Shown: positions 9,161 to 18,800 of the stretch, piece after piece
Numbering within the stretch: the stretch's first letter is position 1
Layout: every line of letters starts with the position of its first letter
Origin: Candidatus Bandiella numerosa
Lineage (GTDB): Bacteria > Pseudomonadota > Alphaproteobacteria > Rickettsiales > Midichloriaceae
Length of the DNA: 64,000 nucleotides
Assembly: GCF_029981845.1 (NCBI RefSeq)
Contig: NZ_CP104164.1
Location: 186,001-250,000 of the forward strand
Direction: 5' to 3'
Translations under genes and position numbers: made by a program
The notes under the pieces: generated by a model
What the model saw: only the letters and a program-made list of their open reading frames with translations
Databases searched by the model: none
Told to the model about the DNA's origin: nothing

Positions 9161-10202
9161 GATTAATTTTTAAAATTAGTGTAGCTTGTGAATATCCTTG
9201 TTTTTTAACTTCCAAAAACTCTTCTTTTATAACTATCCAACCGCATTTCTTAGTCAATTTATTGATAAAGGCTTTATTGTAAACAAATTGTTCAGACTTA
9301 CCATCAAAAATATAATTATCTTTTTGAGTATTGCTATAACGAAAGGTCAGCAAAAAAATCCCCTGCTCGTTAAGATATGACTTTAATTTAGATAACATCG
9401 ATTCAATTTCTGTGGAATATGAAATTAGATCAACTCCTAGAATAATATCAAATTTTGAATCAGTCTTGGACATAGAGCTTAAGAAGCTAATGATATCTTT
9501 TTTAATTACAGTGTTATAAACTTTATTTTTACCTATTGATAAACTCTCACAATGTTTAACAGCACTTTCATTTAAATCCACTCCCAGCGCAAAGTTTATT
9601 AGCTTATTTTTTCTGAGTAAATATGTTAATAAACCAGTGTTACAACCTAAATCTAGTACATTGAAATTAAATACTTTTTCTGCATCATTTAATATTTTTT
9701 TTAACTCATCATAGGTTACATTCTCTGAAGATTTTTTACATTTTTGGAACTCACTTAGATGAAATCTAAATTCTTGATTAATTTTATGATCTAGTATCTT
9801 TATAGGAACATATTGTATTTTGCTATTTTTGTTATTAATGATATTTAGGCAATATTCAGCTTCCTCTTTAAATTTATCATCATTTTTTACATAATCCTCT
9901 AAATACTGCTTTGCCTTTTGAAATTTAGACTTTTCAAAATAGCACCTACCTAATAAATAATCTAAATCATTGTAATTTTTTTCGAATCTTTTTAATAACA
10001 TAAATCTTAAAATTGCGTCGTTCAAATTTCCTCTATTAAAATGAAACAAACCTAAATCGTAGTTAGTTTTTGGCAAATTCTTAGATTTTGCTTTAATCTC
10101 ATCTATTATTGATTTTAACTTATCAATCCAAGATTTTAAATCGCCTACCTTAAGGGACAACAACGGGTTGAAAAATTTTTTTATTTTTTTAAAAATTGAC
10201 AT
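9144..10202 (-). CDS. TPR-containing SAM-dependent methyltransferase
   Basis: The 352-residue protein has a helical, TPR-like N-terminal part (about 46-120, with YDLGLFHFNRGNLNDAI and LLGRCYFEKSKFQKAKQYL). A class I methyltransferase domain follows from about 165, with motif I VLDLGCNTG (182-190) and GVDLNESAVKHC. A TPR-methyltransferase of this layout is seen in other alphaproteobacteria, but its substrate is unknown to me. It sits just upstream of mlaA with a 17-base overlap, so it is co-expressed with mlaAC. The ATG at 10202 is preferred over the adjacent GTG at 10205. No target can be inferred from sequence. Confidence 0.8.
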   Translation of the reverse strand: MSIFKKIKKFFNPLLSLKVGDLKSWIDKLKSIIDEIKAKSKNLPKTNYDLGLFHFNRGNLNDAILRFMLLKRFEKNYNDLDYLLGRCYFEKSKFQKAKQYLEDYVKNDDKFKEEAEYCLNIINNKNSKIQYVPIKILDHKINQEFRFHLSEFQKCKKSSENVTYDELKKILNDAEKVFNFNVLDLGCNTGLLTYLLRKNKLINFALGVDLNESAVKHCESLSIGKNKVYNTVIKKDIISFLSSMSKTDSKFDIILGVDLISYSTEIESMLSKLKSYLNEQGIFLLTFRYSNTQKDNYIFDGKSEQFVYNKAFINKLTKKCGWIVIKEEFLEVKKQGYSQATLILKINHEHIS

Positions 10203-10215
10203 CACTAATTACTCT

Positions 10216-11160
10216 TTATTTTATAGATTTAGTATTCGATTTCATTTGGTCGAAAATCGACATTGCCTGTGCTGTCATCGCGCTTATATTGCCAGCCTCA
10301 GAAGGTATTATTAATGTATTACTATTTTGAGCTAGTTTTTGGAAAGCATCTATATACTGTTTAGCTATATTCATTGATACCGCTTCTGTGCCACCATTTT
10401 TTAATATTGAGATAGCTATAGTTTCAATACTCATTGCCGTTGCCTTGGCGACAGTTTCTATTGCTTCAGCTTCCCCTTTTGCCTTATTAATCTTATCCAT
10501 CATTTCTGCTTCGGAATTTAACACAACCTCTCTTTTTTTACCCTCAGCAATATTAATCATAGATTGCATCTTTCCTTCAGATTCAAATATCTCTGCTCGC
10601 TTTTGTCTTTCAGACGAAACCTGCGCTTCCATTGCTTTTAAAATAGAAGATGGAGGATTGATATCTCTTATTTCATATCTCATGCACTGAATACCCCATG
10701 TACTCGCAGCTTCATTGATCGTTGATACAATTTGATTATTTAGATACTCTCTTTCTTCAAATGTTTTATCCATTACTAATTTTCCAATTGCCGACCGCAT
10801 AGAAGTTTGTGCCAACTGAGTAACTGCATAATATGGGTTTTCAACACCATATGAAGCATCCACAGGATTAACAATTCTAACATATATTATTCCGTCAAGT
10901 GCCAGAGTAACATTATCTTTTGTAATTGCAGATTGTTGCATAACATCTACAGCCTTCTCTTTTAAAGTATGCTTGTAAGCAACTCTATCGATAAATGGTA
11001 GAACAAAAGTTAACCCTGGCTGAAGCGTTTTGTTATATTTACCAAGCCTTTCTACTATCCACGCTTGTTGTTGAGGTACTATTTTTATTGCGTACCAGCA
11101 AAAAAAACCGAGCACTATTAGAAAGAATGCTGCTCCAGAATTTATATCTAAATAATCCAT
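10216..11160 (-). CDS. SPFH/band 7 (stomatin-like) membrane protein, QmcA family
   Basis: SPFH proteins form large membrane-anchored rings that organise microdomains and often control proteases. The 314-residue product has one N-terminal membrane segment (about 7-24), the band 7 domain (VPQQQAWIVERLGKY, LQPGLTFVLPFIDRV, ALDGIIYVRIVNP), a charged coiled-coil (about 170-240, EAQVSSERQKRAEIFESEG) and the C-terminal stomatin-type tail. I start it at the ATG 11160, five bases after AGGTG. An NfeD-family gene lies immediately upstream, the classic slipin/NfeD pair. QmcA (YbbK) is the closest named relative. Confidence 0.9.
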   Translation of the reverse strand: MDYLDINSGAAFFLIVLGFFCWYAIKIVPQQQAWIVERLGKYNKTLQPGLTFVLPFIDRVAYKHTLKEKAVDVMQQSAITKDNVTLALDGIIYVRIVNPVDASYGVENPYYAVTQLAQTSMRSAIGKLVMDKTFEEREYLNNQIVSTINEAASTWGIQCMRYEIRDINPPSSILKAMEAQVSSERQKRAEIFESEGKMQSMINIAEGKKREVVLNSEAEMMDKINKAKGEAEAIETVAKATAMSIETIAISILKNGGTEAVSMNIAKQYIDAFQKLAQNSNTLIIPSEAGNISAMTAQAMSIFDQMKSNTKSIK

Positions 11161-11209
11161 AATCACCTAAAATTTTTTTTATTAAAAATCTAATTGTACA
11201 CTAATATAG

Positions 11210-11677
11210 TTAAATCTCTTTTTCCACTATAAATACATTGCTTTTCACATATAAAATTACCACCCCATCACCTTTATTTAATACCTGACCTTTGCTTGAT
11301 GGAGCTAATCTAGATTTACAAATCGCACCTGACCATTTTATTTCCCCAATACTACTCTCTTTTAAATCATTGCTATACACTACTGCAACGCTTCCCTCAA
11401 TATTATCATACCTCTCACTATTGCCTATAGTAATTAAATATTTTGCTGGTTTCCATAAAATAATTGACCATAAACAAAAAAATCCAAAAAAGAACCCTAT
11501 CTGATCGAGTAATGTATTTAATATAAGCAAATTAAACTTCATGCACAAAGCTACAGAAAAAGCAGCAATTCCTGCGAAAAAAAAGCCAATCGTTCCTCCT
11601 AAATACATTTCTACAATCATCAGCACTGCACCTAGCACATACCATAACTCAATTTGATTAGTTAAGAAATATTGCAT
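11210..11677 (-). CDS. NfeD-family membrane protein
   Basis: NfeD proteins are small membrane partners of stomatin-like proteins. The 155-residue product has three or four hydrophobic segments within the first 85 residues (including MLIVEMYLGGTIGFFFAGIA) followed by a soluble OB-fold-like C-terminal part (EGSVAVVYSNDLKESSIGEIKWSG, LNKGDGVVILYVKSNVFIVE). It is the short type without the serine-protease domain, like YbbJ. It stands 49 bases upstream of the SPFH gene on the same strand, which supports the pairing. The ATG at 11677 is chosen over a GTG one codon earlier; neither has a good ribosome-binding site. Confidence 0.85.
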   Translation of the reverse strand: MQYFLTNQIELWYVLGAVLMIVEMYLGGTIGFFFAGIAAFSVALCMKFNLLILNTLLDQIGFFFGFFCLWSIILWKPAKYLITIGNSERYDNIEGSVAVVYSNDLKESSIGEIKWSGAICKSRLAPSSKGQVLNKGDGVVILYVKSNVFIVEKEI

Positions 11678-11699
11678 CACACTTAATATTAATTTATTA

Positions 11700-12518
11700 T
11701 TACTCTATTATAGTAGATATTTTAAAAAATTCATCAATAGTTAATTGCTCAGGCCTCTTATTACAATCTATTTCAAGCTTTTCTAACTCAATTTCCGGGC
11801 TATTAAAAATTTTTTCCAAGCTCTTTTTTATTTTTTTCCTTCTGAAATTAAAAGTGCTTTTACATAACTTTTCAATATTATTTATTTCTCTAATGCTAAA
11901 CTCTGGTCGTTTAGGAGTTAATTTAATTATTGATGATGTTACCTTAGGCACTGGAAAAAAATTTTCTGGCTCTATATCAAATAATAACTCACAATCACAA
12001 GTAAATTGGGCTAAAATACTTAGTCTTCCATATGAATGTGTTGACGGCTGAGCTAAAATTCTATCGGCTACTTCTTTTTGCAACATAATGACAATTTGAT
12101 TAATATTGCTTAGATTTTTAAGCCATTTAACAATAAGCAACGTGCTAATATTATAAGGTAAATTTGCAACAATTATATAATCCCCATCGATAATACTTTT
12201 TTCATCAATTTTTAATGCATCCGCATTTATAATTTCAAAATGTTTGGTGGTCCCTAATTGAATTTTATGAAGAATTGGTAATACTTTTTTATCAATTTCA
12301 ACAACAAATAAAGATTTGATATCAGTTTTTAGCAAATCATTTGTAAGGGCTCCAATCCCTGGACCAATCTCAAGTACAATTTTATCCTTCATATTACCCA
12401 GCGATCTAATGATATTGTTCACTATATCATTATTAACCAAAAAATTTTGCCCATATCTTTTGGTAGGGGTAATATTATGCTCTTTTAAAATTCTTTGTAA
12501 CTTAATTATTTCATTCAT
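11700..12518 (-). CDS. rsmA: 16S rRNA dimethyladenosine transferase RsmA (KsgA)
   Basis: RsmA dimethylates two adjacent adenines in the 3' terminal helix of 16S rRNA, a late checkpoint of small-subunit assembly. The 272-residue protein shows GQNFLVN (23-29), SAM motif I EIGPGIGALT (50-59), motif IV NLPYNIS (119-125) and the C-terminal helical domain with NFRRKKIKKSL. It is divergently arranged with lptD-surA. In many proteobacteria surA, pdxA and rsmA are neighbours on one strand; here pdxA is absent and rsmA is inverted. The TTG at 12521 just before the ATG is disregarded. Confidence 0.96.
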   Translation of the reverse strand: MNEIIKLQRILKEHNITPTKRYGQNFLVNNDIVNNIIRSLGNMKDKIVLEIGPGIGALTNDLLKTDIKSLFVVEIDKKVLPILHKIQLGTTKHFEIINADALKIDEKSIIDGDYIIVANLPYNISTLLIVKWLKNLSNINQIVIMLQKEVADRILAQPSTHSYGRLSILAQFTCDCELLFDIEPENFFPVPKVTSSIIKLTPKRPEFSIREINNIEKLCKSTFNFRRKKIKKSLEKIFNSPEIELEKLEIDCNKRPEQLTIDEFFKISTIIE

Positions 12519-12612
12519 CAATATTACTTATGTTTACAAAGTTATTGTTTTTAGTTAAGTATACTGTTTTTATTTCTTTATATAAGTTATTTTTTGCTAC
12601 TAAAAGAATTTG

Positions 12613-14805
12613 ATGATTAATCTTATAAAAATATTTTTTGCCGTTATATTAATTTATTATTCTCTAGATTGTATAGCCTTAGATTTAAATAATAGAAAGC
12701 ATCAAAATCAAATTACTATTGAAGCAGATGAGTTAATTTATAACAAAAAAGAAGAGCTCATAAGTGCACAAGGCAACGTGTATATTGAGCAAGATAATTT
12801 TCGCCTCATAACCAATAAAGTGGTATTTGATAAAAAAAATAATTATCTATATGCGCTTGCTAATTTGGCATTTAGTAATAATAATAAAAATTATTTTTTT
12901 GGCAAAAAGGCTTTTTTTAATAAAAGCAATGGAGCTGGAATAATTGTAAAGTTCAAGGCTAGAATTTCACATAAGGGTTTATTATCCTCTGATTTTGCAC
13001 AAATGGTGGATAAGGACACCTTTATAATTCAAAATTTGGTTTTTTCAACATGCAAGGTATGCAAAGATAATTATATTCCAAACGTGCCACTATGGCAAAT
13101 AAGAGCAAAAGAAGCTACCTTGAACCAAAAAGAAAAAAAAGTAGAATTTATAAATAGTAGAATAGAATTATTTGGAATTCCTATATTTTATTCTCCTTAT
13201 TTCTCTATTCCTACCCCAAATTCACCTAGAAAAAGTGGATTTTTAATTCCTAAATTTAAAAATTCTAATATACTAGGTTTACAAATATCAATTCCTTACT
13301 ACTTTAATATTGCCTCTCAAATGGATTTAACCTACACTCCAACGTTAAGCAATAAAAGTAACATATTTAATAATATAAACATCCGATATTTAACTAAATA
13401 TGGGCAATATGAGGTCAATGGTGATTTTATAAATGATAAAGACATAATAAATAAAAAAAATACTTTTAAAAGCTATGTTGCTTCAAAAGGGGATTTTAAA
13501 TTTAATAACAACTATTTTCTAAATTATAAATTTCAAAGGTTATTTGATAGGGATAAAATTTTTACAAAAAAGTATGATATAATAGACGATGATATACTAA
13601 CTAGTAACGTTTCAATAAGAAAGGAAAAGAAAAATCAGCTACTCACCTTAGAAGGCATTTCCTTTCAAAATTTAAGAGAAAATAACTTAAAAAATAAAAA
13701 TACTCCATATATATTACCTTGGATTAGAACATATAATAGATTACCTTTAGAATATCCTTTTATATCAGATATTGCGCTTTCCACCGATATTTTAAATTTA
13801 AGAAGGGCTGAGGGAATAAGTTATACAAGAGGGACTTTCCAACTTGATTCATTTCACGATGCTACTATGCCTTTTGGACAAATTGTAAATATTAATCCAG
13901 CGATTAGATATGATTATTATGATATAACCAAAGCTAAGGAATCCGGTGCAAAAAATAGATTGATGGGTAAATTATCTATCGACTGGAAGTGGCCATTTAT
14001 AAAATTTATCGGACATAAAAATTTAATCATGGAGCCTATCGTCAATTTTACATACAATTCTGAAGCAAAACAGAATTTCTTAAATGAAGATGGCCAACCA
14101 CAAATTATTAGCACCTCAAATATATTTTCTTCAAATTTTTTCACAGGAAAAGACAATGTCGAAGTTGGGTCAAGACTAAATTTTGGTGTCAGAACCAATT
14201 ACTATACTGGAAAAAACACTTATGGAGCAATTTTAGGACAAAGTTATAAACTAAACAAACTTACAGATTCAAATATAAAAGATCTTTCCTATACGTGGGA
14301 TGATAAATTCAACTCATTAAAAACAGAAATTGTTAGCAAATTATATGCCCACTTAAGCAATGGAGTATCAGTAATTAACAACATAAGTCTTACTCCCAAT
14401 CATTTAAATCTAATAAAAAATGAGCTAGATTTCCAAATACACAATGACAAAGCTGGTATTGATTTAAACCACATTTATATTAACAAAAAATATATTAATA
14501 AATGTTATAACTCACACAATCAAGAAATTGGAGTTAAGTTTATTTACAACTTCAATAGTGATTGGGGAATAGAAACAGGGGCAAGAACAAAGCTTGGCTC
14601 TAAAATTGAAAAATTTTGCCAAAGTGGCAATGAAAGCAATAAAGAGAACCCTAAAAAAAACAAATGGATCAGCAATGAAGTAGGTTTATTTTACAAAGGA
14701 GATTGTTTAAAGATAAATTTTGGTGTAATAAGAGACTATTCCAAACCAAAAGGTTTAAAATCTTCTGTGACAACTTTTTTAAAAATAGAACCTATCTTTA
14801 ATTAG
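12613..14805 (+). CDS. lptD: LPS-assembly protein LptD
   Basis: LptD is the outer-membrane barrel that, with LptE, inserts lipopolysaccharide into the outer leaflet. The 730-residue product has a signal peptide (ending near DCIALD), the OstA/LptA jelly-roll (ITIEADELIYNKKEELISAQGNV, cut here to its recognisable start), and a large beta-barrel region from about 215, introduced by PYFSIPTPNSPRKSGFLIP. The Cys positions near 135-140 (CKVCKD) are reminiscent of the disulfide region. The start could be the TTG at 12610; I prefer the ATG. surA follows after 11 bases, a conserved pairing. Its presence implies that LPS or a related glycolipid is made or was inherited. Confidence 0.93.
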   Translation: MINLIKIFFAVILIYYSLDCIALDLNNRKHQNQITIEADELIYNKKEELISAQGNVYIEQDNFRLITNKVVFDKKNNYLYALANLAFSNNNKNYFFGKKAFFNKSNGAGIIVKFKARISHKGLLSSDFAQMVDKDTFIIQNLVFSTCKVCKDNYIPNVPLWQIRAKEATLNQKEKKVEFINSRIELFGIPIFYSPYFSIPTPNSPRKSGFLIPKFKNSNILGLQISIPYYFNIASQMDLTYTPTLSNKSNIFNNINIRYLTKYGQYEVNGDFINDKDIINKKNTFKSYVASKGDFKFNNNYFLNYKFQRLFDRDKIFTKKYDIIDDDILTSNVSIRKEKKNQLLTLEGISFQNLRENNLKNKNTPYILPWIRTYNRLPLEYPFISDIALSTDILNLRRAEGISYTRGTFQLDSFHDATMPFGQIVNINPAIRYDYYDITKAKESGAKNRLMGKLSIDWKWPFIKFIGHKNLIMEPIVNFTYNSEAKQNFLNEDGQPQIISTSNIFSSNFFTGKDNVEVGSRLNFGVRTNYYTGKNTYGAILGQSYKLNKLTDSNIKDLSYTWDDKFNSLKTEIVSKLYAHLSNGVSVINNISLTPNHLNLIKNELDFQIHNDKAGIDLNHIYINKKYINKCYNSHNQEIGVKFIYNFNSDWGIETGARTKLGSKIEKFCQSGNESNKENPKKNKWISNEVGLFYKGDCLKINFGVIRDYSKPKGLKSSVTTFLKIEPIFN

Positions 14806-14816
14806 TTAAATTTATT

Positions 14817-15782
14817 ATGAATATTAGGAAAAAATTTACTATTTCAATCAGCAAATTATTTGTTATGTTATTGATGCTGTCTACTGCCACTTTTGCTTAT
14901 TCACAGCAAGATACAATTGTTGCCTATGTTAATGAAGCAATCATAACTTCATTTGAATTAAAAAACAGAATCACGCTGTTAGAATTTTTAAATAACACAA
15001 AAATTGATGACAGCCAAAAAGCAGATATGATTCAGTCAATGATTGATGAAAAACTGTTATCTCAAATAGCAAAAAATAATAACATTATTATTTCAGAAAA
15101 GCATATCGATCAATATATGAATGATATAGTAAGTGATCGTGGATTGAATAACCTAAATGAACTAGTTAACAAATTCAAAATAAGTAAGCAAGATTTGTCC
15201 AATTACATCAGATCTCAGCTTTTATTAAAAAAATTAATAGAATACCAGATAGAATCTGAAACTACCGTTTCAAAACAAGAAGTTATAGATAATTTAGAAA
15301 CTATATCTAAGAATTTCGATAATAATACATCAAGTATAAATCCTGACACAGAACTTAAACTTTATGAGATCAGTTTCAGTAAAGGTATAATTAGTAATGA
15401 AAATCTAGAAAAATCTATTAACAAAATTTATTCATCCCTAAAAGAAGGAGAATCATTTAAAAATTTAGTACAACAATTTTCACAAGGCAAAACTTCTCTA
15501 AATAATGGACTTGTTGGTTGGGTTAAAATTGCTCATTTATCAAGTGATATTGGTAATGCATTTAACAATATTTTTAATGTTGGCTCTGTAAGTAAGCCTA
15601 TTGAAACAAGTGATAGCATCATAATCTTAAAAATTGAAGACATTAAAAAGCTACATAAGAAGCCAAAACAACTTAGTGCAGAAGAGGTTAAAAATATACT
15701 TTATAATCAAAAACTAAACTCAAACTTAAGAAACTTTATTAAAAATCTAAGAAAAAGTTCCTATATTAAAGTGGTGCAATAA
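14817..15782 (+). CDS. surA: SurA-like periplasmic chaperone/peptidyl-prolyl isomerase
   Basis: SurA escorts unfolded outer-membrane proteins, notably LptD, across the periplasm. The 321 residues begin with a signal peptide (cleavage near AYSQQ), then the SurA N-terminal chaperone domain (VAYVNEAIITSFELKNRI, SMIDEKLLSQIAK, LNELVNKFKISKQDLSNYI), then one parvulin-type domain (about 180-290, with GLVGWVKIAHLSSDIGNAF and IIILKIED). It has one parvulin domain instead of the two in E. coli SurA. Immediate linkage to lptD supports the identity. The 83-base gap before the next (convergent) gene shows only a weak 5-bp hairpin. Confidence 0.88.
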   Translation: MNIRKKFTISISKLFVMLLMLSTATFAYSQQDTIVAYVNEAIITSFELKNRITLLEFLNNTKIDDSQKADMIQSMIDEKLLSQIAKNNNIIISEKHIDQYMNDIVSDRGLNNLNELVNKFKISKQDLSNYIRSQLLLKKLIEYQIESETTVSKQEVIDNLETISKNFDNNTSSINPDTELKLYEISFSKGIISNENLEKSINKIYSSLKEGESFKNLVQQFSQGKTSLNNGLVGWVKIAHLSSDIGNAFNNIFNVGSVSKPIETSDSIIILKIEDIKKLHKKPKQLSAEEVKNILYNQKLNSNLRNFIKNLRKSSYIKVVQ

Positions 15783-15865
15783 ATATATTTGACTTGTACG
15801 CTCTCAGCAACTTAACTTGCTTTAAAAAATCATTTACATAAACTCACGCATTGGAAAAAAAAGAA

Positions 15866-18800
15866 TTACCCTCCTCTTTGTCTTTGAGGCACTCTTTGAA
15901 ATACATCCGCTTTGTTGCTTGGCTCATTAATCATAGCAGTGAATGGTCTTTCAGGCACCTCCCTCCTTTCAACACTACTTACTTTCGTAAATGATTCTGT
16001 TTGTGCTTTTACGAATTCATCTACAGGATCTTTTCTCACCTCTTGCTTTTTTACAAGATCATTATTGCCAACACTTGGATCGATTTCTGAGAAATATCCA
16101 TTTCTAGCCGTACCTATTCTTGGGCTAAATTGCTTAGGTTGATCAATTATATATCCTTGAGATAACCCCTGATTTTCTATAGTTTTAGGAAGTTCTCCCC
16201 CAAGCAATTGTTTTTCATGGCTTGGTTGTTGAAAATAACTCTTTATTCCATCAACACTAATGTTATTCCAAAAAGATAATTTTTCATCATATAAATAGCC
16301 ACATGTAAAACCAAAGACCCCTGCAGCAAAACTAGTATTTGCCAATATAATTGAGCCTGTAATAAAACCAAAGCTAGCTGAAATTGGATTTAGCATCAAC
16401 ACTGCACCAACTGCAAGTGCAGCAAAAACAAGAGCGCAAATAAATTTATTTTTGGTAGGCCACAATTTTTTAAAGCTCTCTTCTCCCTTTTGAATGCTTA
16501 CAGCATAAATTTCTTCCGGCCTCATACCAGTTTTTTTATCCTCATCATAGTCCTTAAGCTGATTATAAGCAAAAACCCCGCCATATAGTCCTCCAGCCGC
16601 TGCTCCACACAAAAGCGTCCCTGCAAACATATTGAAACCACTTCCTAAAGAAGACAATCCAACATATGTTGCAACAGCTCCCAGACCAGTTAATGTCCCA
16701 CCTATAATTTTTTTTGCGTAACTTTGCTCAGTAAAGCCTTGTTTAAGAATATTAATACCTGCATAAGTGCCTAATGCTCCTCCAATCGTTACACCTATAC
16801 TAGATGGAGATATTAAACCGGTCGCAGCGCACAACGTTGCCGCAATAGGAATAGCATTAACTCCAGATTCCAAGCTTGCAGCTCCAGTTGCAATAGCAAT
16901 TGCTCCTAATTCTGCGAGCTTATCCCCTAATTGATTGCTAATATATCCTTGTTCTTTAAAATACCCCTCTTTTATAGCACGCAATGCACTATCACTTACT
17001 AAGCCTGCTACTACAGCGCCTGCCATCCCGGCAAAAGGACCAGATAAAGTATATCCAGCACCACCTCCTATTACCGAAGAAAGCAAAGCGGCACCAATTC
17101 TTTGGCATTTAAATCTATCATTAGTACCATCATCATTATTTCTACAATAACCATAAACACTTCTACCAAATAATTGCTCCTTGATTAAATGTTGTTCTTT
17201 TTGAAGCTCAATTAGTGCTTCTGCGCCAATTGCACCTCTAAAGTTAACATCTAAAAGCAATGTATCGTAATCAAATTTCATTCCGGTGCAATCAGCTCTT
17301 TCCATATGGCACATTGGCAATTTCGCTCCAGATAAGTCCATATTTCTTGCCATCGCATCACTAAAATCACACGCTATCATTTCCGCAAATTTTGCATTAA
17401 CCTGATTTAATGTCGCTTTTTGAAAATTTGCTTTATACGCTAATATATTTTCCAAAACTGCCCCAGTTAATTCAGCATTTCTGAGGTTCGTTTCATTTAA
17501 AATGGCTCCAGATACATCCAGTCTTTCTCCTTTGATTCTTTCCATAATAGCATGCGAAAAATCAGCTTGATGAGCGTGCACATCCTGCATATTCGCTTTT
17601 TGAAAATCAGCAAACTTTGCATTTACATCATCCATTATTGCACCAGAAAGCTCTGCTAATTCTAACTTAGCTGATTCAAGATCAGCATGTGATAAATCTA
17701 CACCTTTGGCTTTAATTTTTTCTAAAATAGCTCCTCTTAGGTTGGCATATTTTAAATTCGCATCTTCTAAGATCGCTTCAGTAAATTTTGCTTTATTTGC
17801 GGTAATACCTTCCATCACAGCACCAGTAAAGTCTGCATGCGAAAAATCACCCTCTAGTACTGCTTCTTTAAGATAAGCTTTTCTCATCTTTACATATTGT
17901 GCATCAACGTATCTGAGATTTACTTTTTGCAAATCTGCTCTATCAGCTATGGCCGACTTTAAACTTGAATGCTCAATATTCGATCCTGTTAAATCTGCCG
18001 AATATAGCAATGCCCCTTCAAAATTTGAGTTATTAAATCTGCTATACATCATTCTTACTCTTGGCATTAGGGCTTCTGTAAAATCGACTTTATTGCCAGA
18101 TATTCCAATTAAATTTGCATCTGTTAACTCAGCTTGAGCAAAAGAACATTCTTTTAGAACCGCTGCCTCAAAACTAGCACCTGTTAAATTAGCATTATTA
18201 AAATTGCAACTTGTAAATGTAACTGAGGCAAAATTAACCCCACTTAAATCTAAATTAGATAGGTCTAGCCCAGTTATAGTTTGATAACTTTTACCTTCAT
18301 AAAAAAAATCTGCTACAGGAATTATGAGCTTAGCCGGATTTTTCGCTTGAACTTGCTTTAAAATTTCTTGATTTTCTGGTTTAGCGGATAAAAATTCATT
18401 AAATGAAGGTTTATTTCCACTATTTGAATTTACAAATTCTATATAATCGCTTAAATCTTGTTGTGTTGCATTTAATCTAACTTTTATTGCATTCGCTTGC
18501 TCAGAATTTTTTGGTAAATATGTAGGGTCATAACTTGCTGTTTGTAGCTCAATTATGTACTCATTTGCTATGACAAATAAGGCGCTCTCAATAAGCTTAT
18601 CATACTTTTTTTGTATTTCTAGAGTACCTTCTTGAATCTCGGCATTTAATTTTTTCTGCTCTTCAGTTGTACCCACAAAGCTTCTCGCCCACGCAACATA
18701 GCTTTGATTAGATAATTTCTCTTTTGTGAAACGGCTTATTTCATCTTCACATTCAGATTTCAAGCGACGCTCTGCTTCTCTTTCTCTCTTAAATCTTATT

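Noticed and set aside
15783..15865. Terminator between surA and the pentapeptide gene
   Set aside because: Only a 5-bp AGCAA/TTGCT hairpin without a proper T-run could be found, too weak to call.
17375..17914. CRISPR-like periodic repeat
   Set aside because: The period is in codons, the DNA copies are diverged, and the repeats encode a beta-helix; there are no spacers or cas genes.
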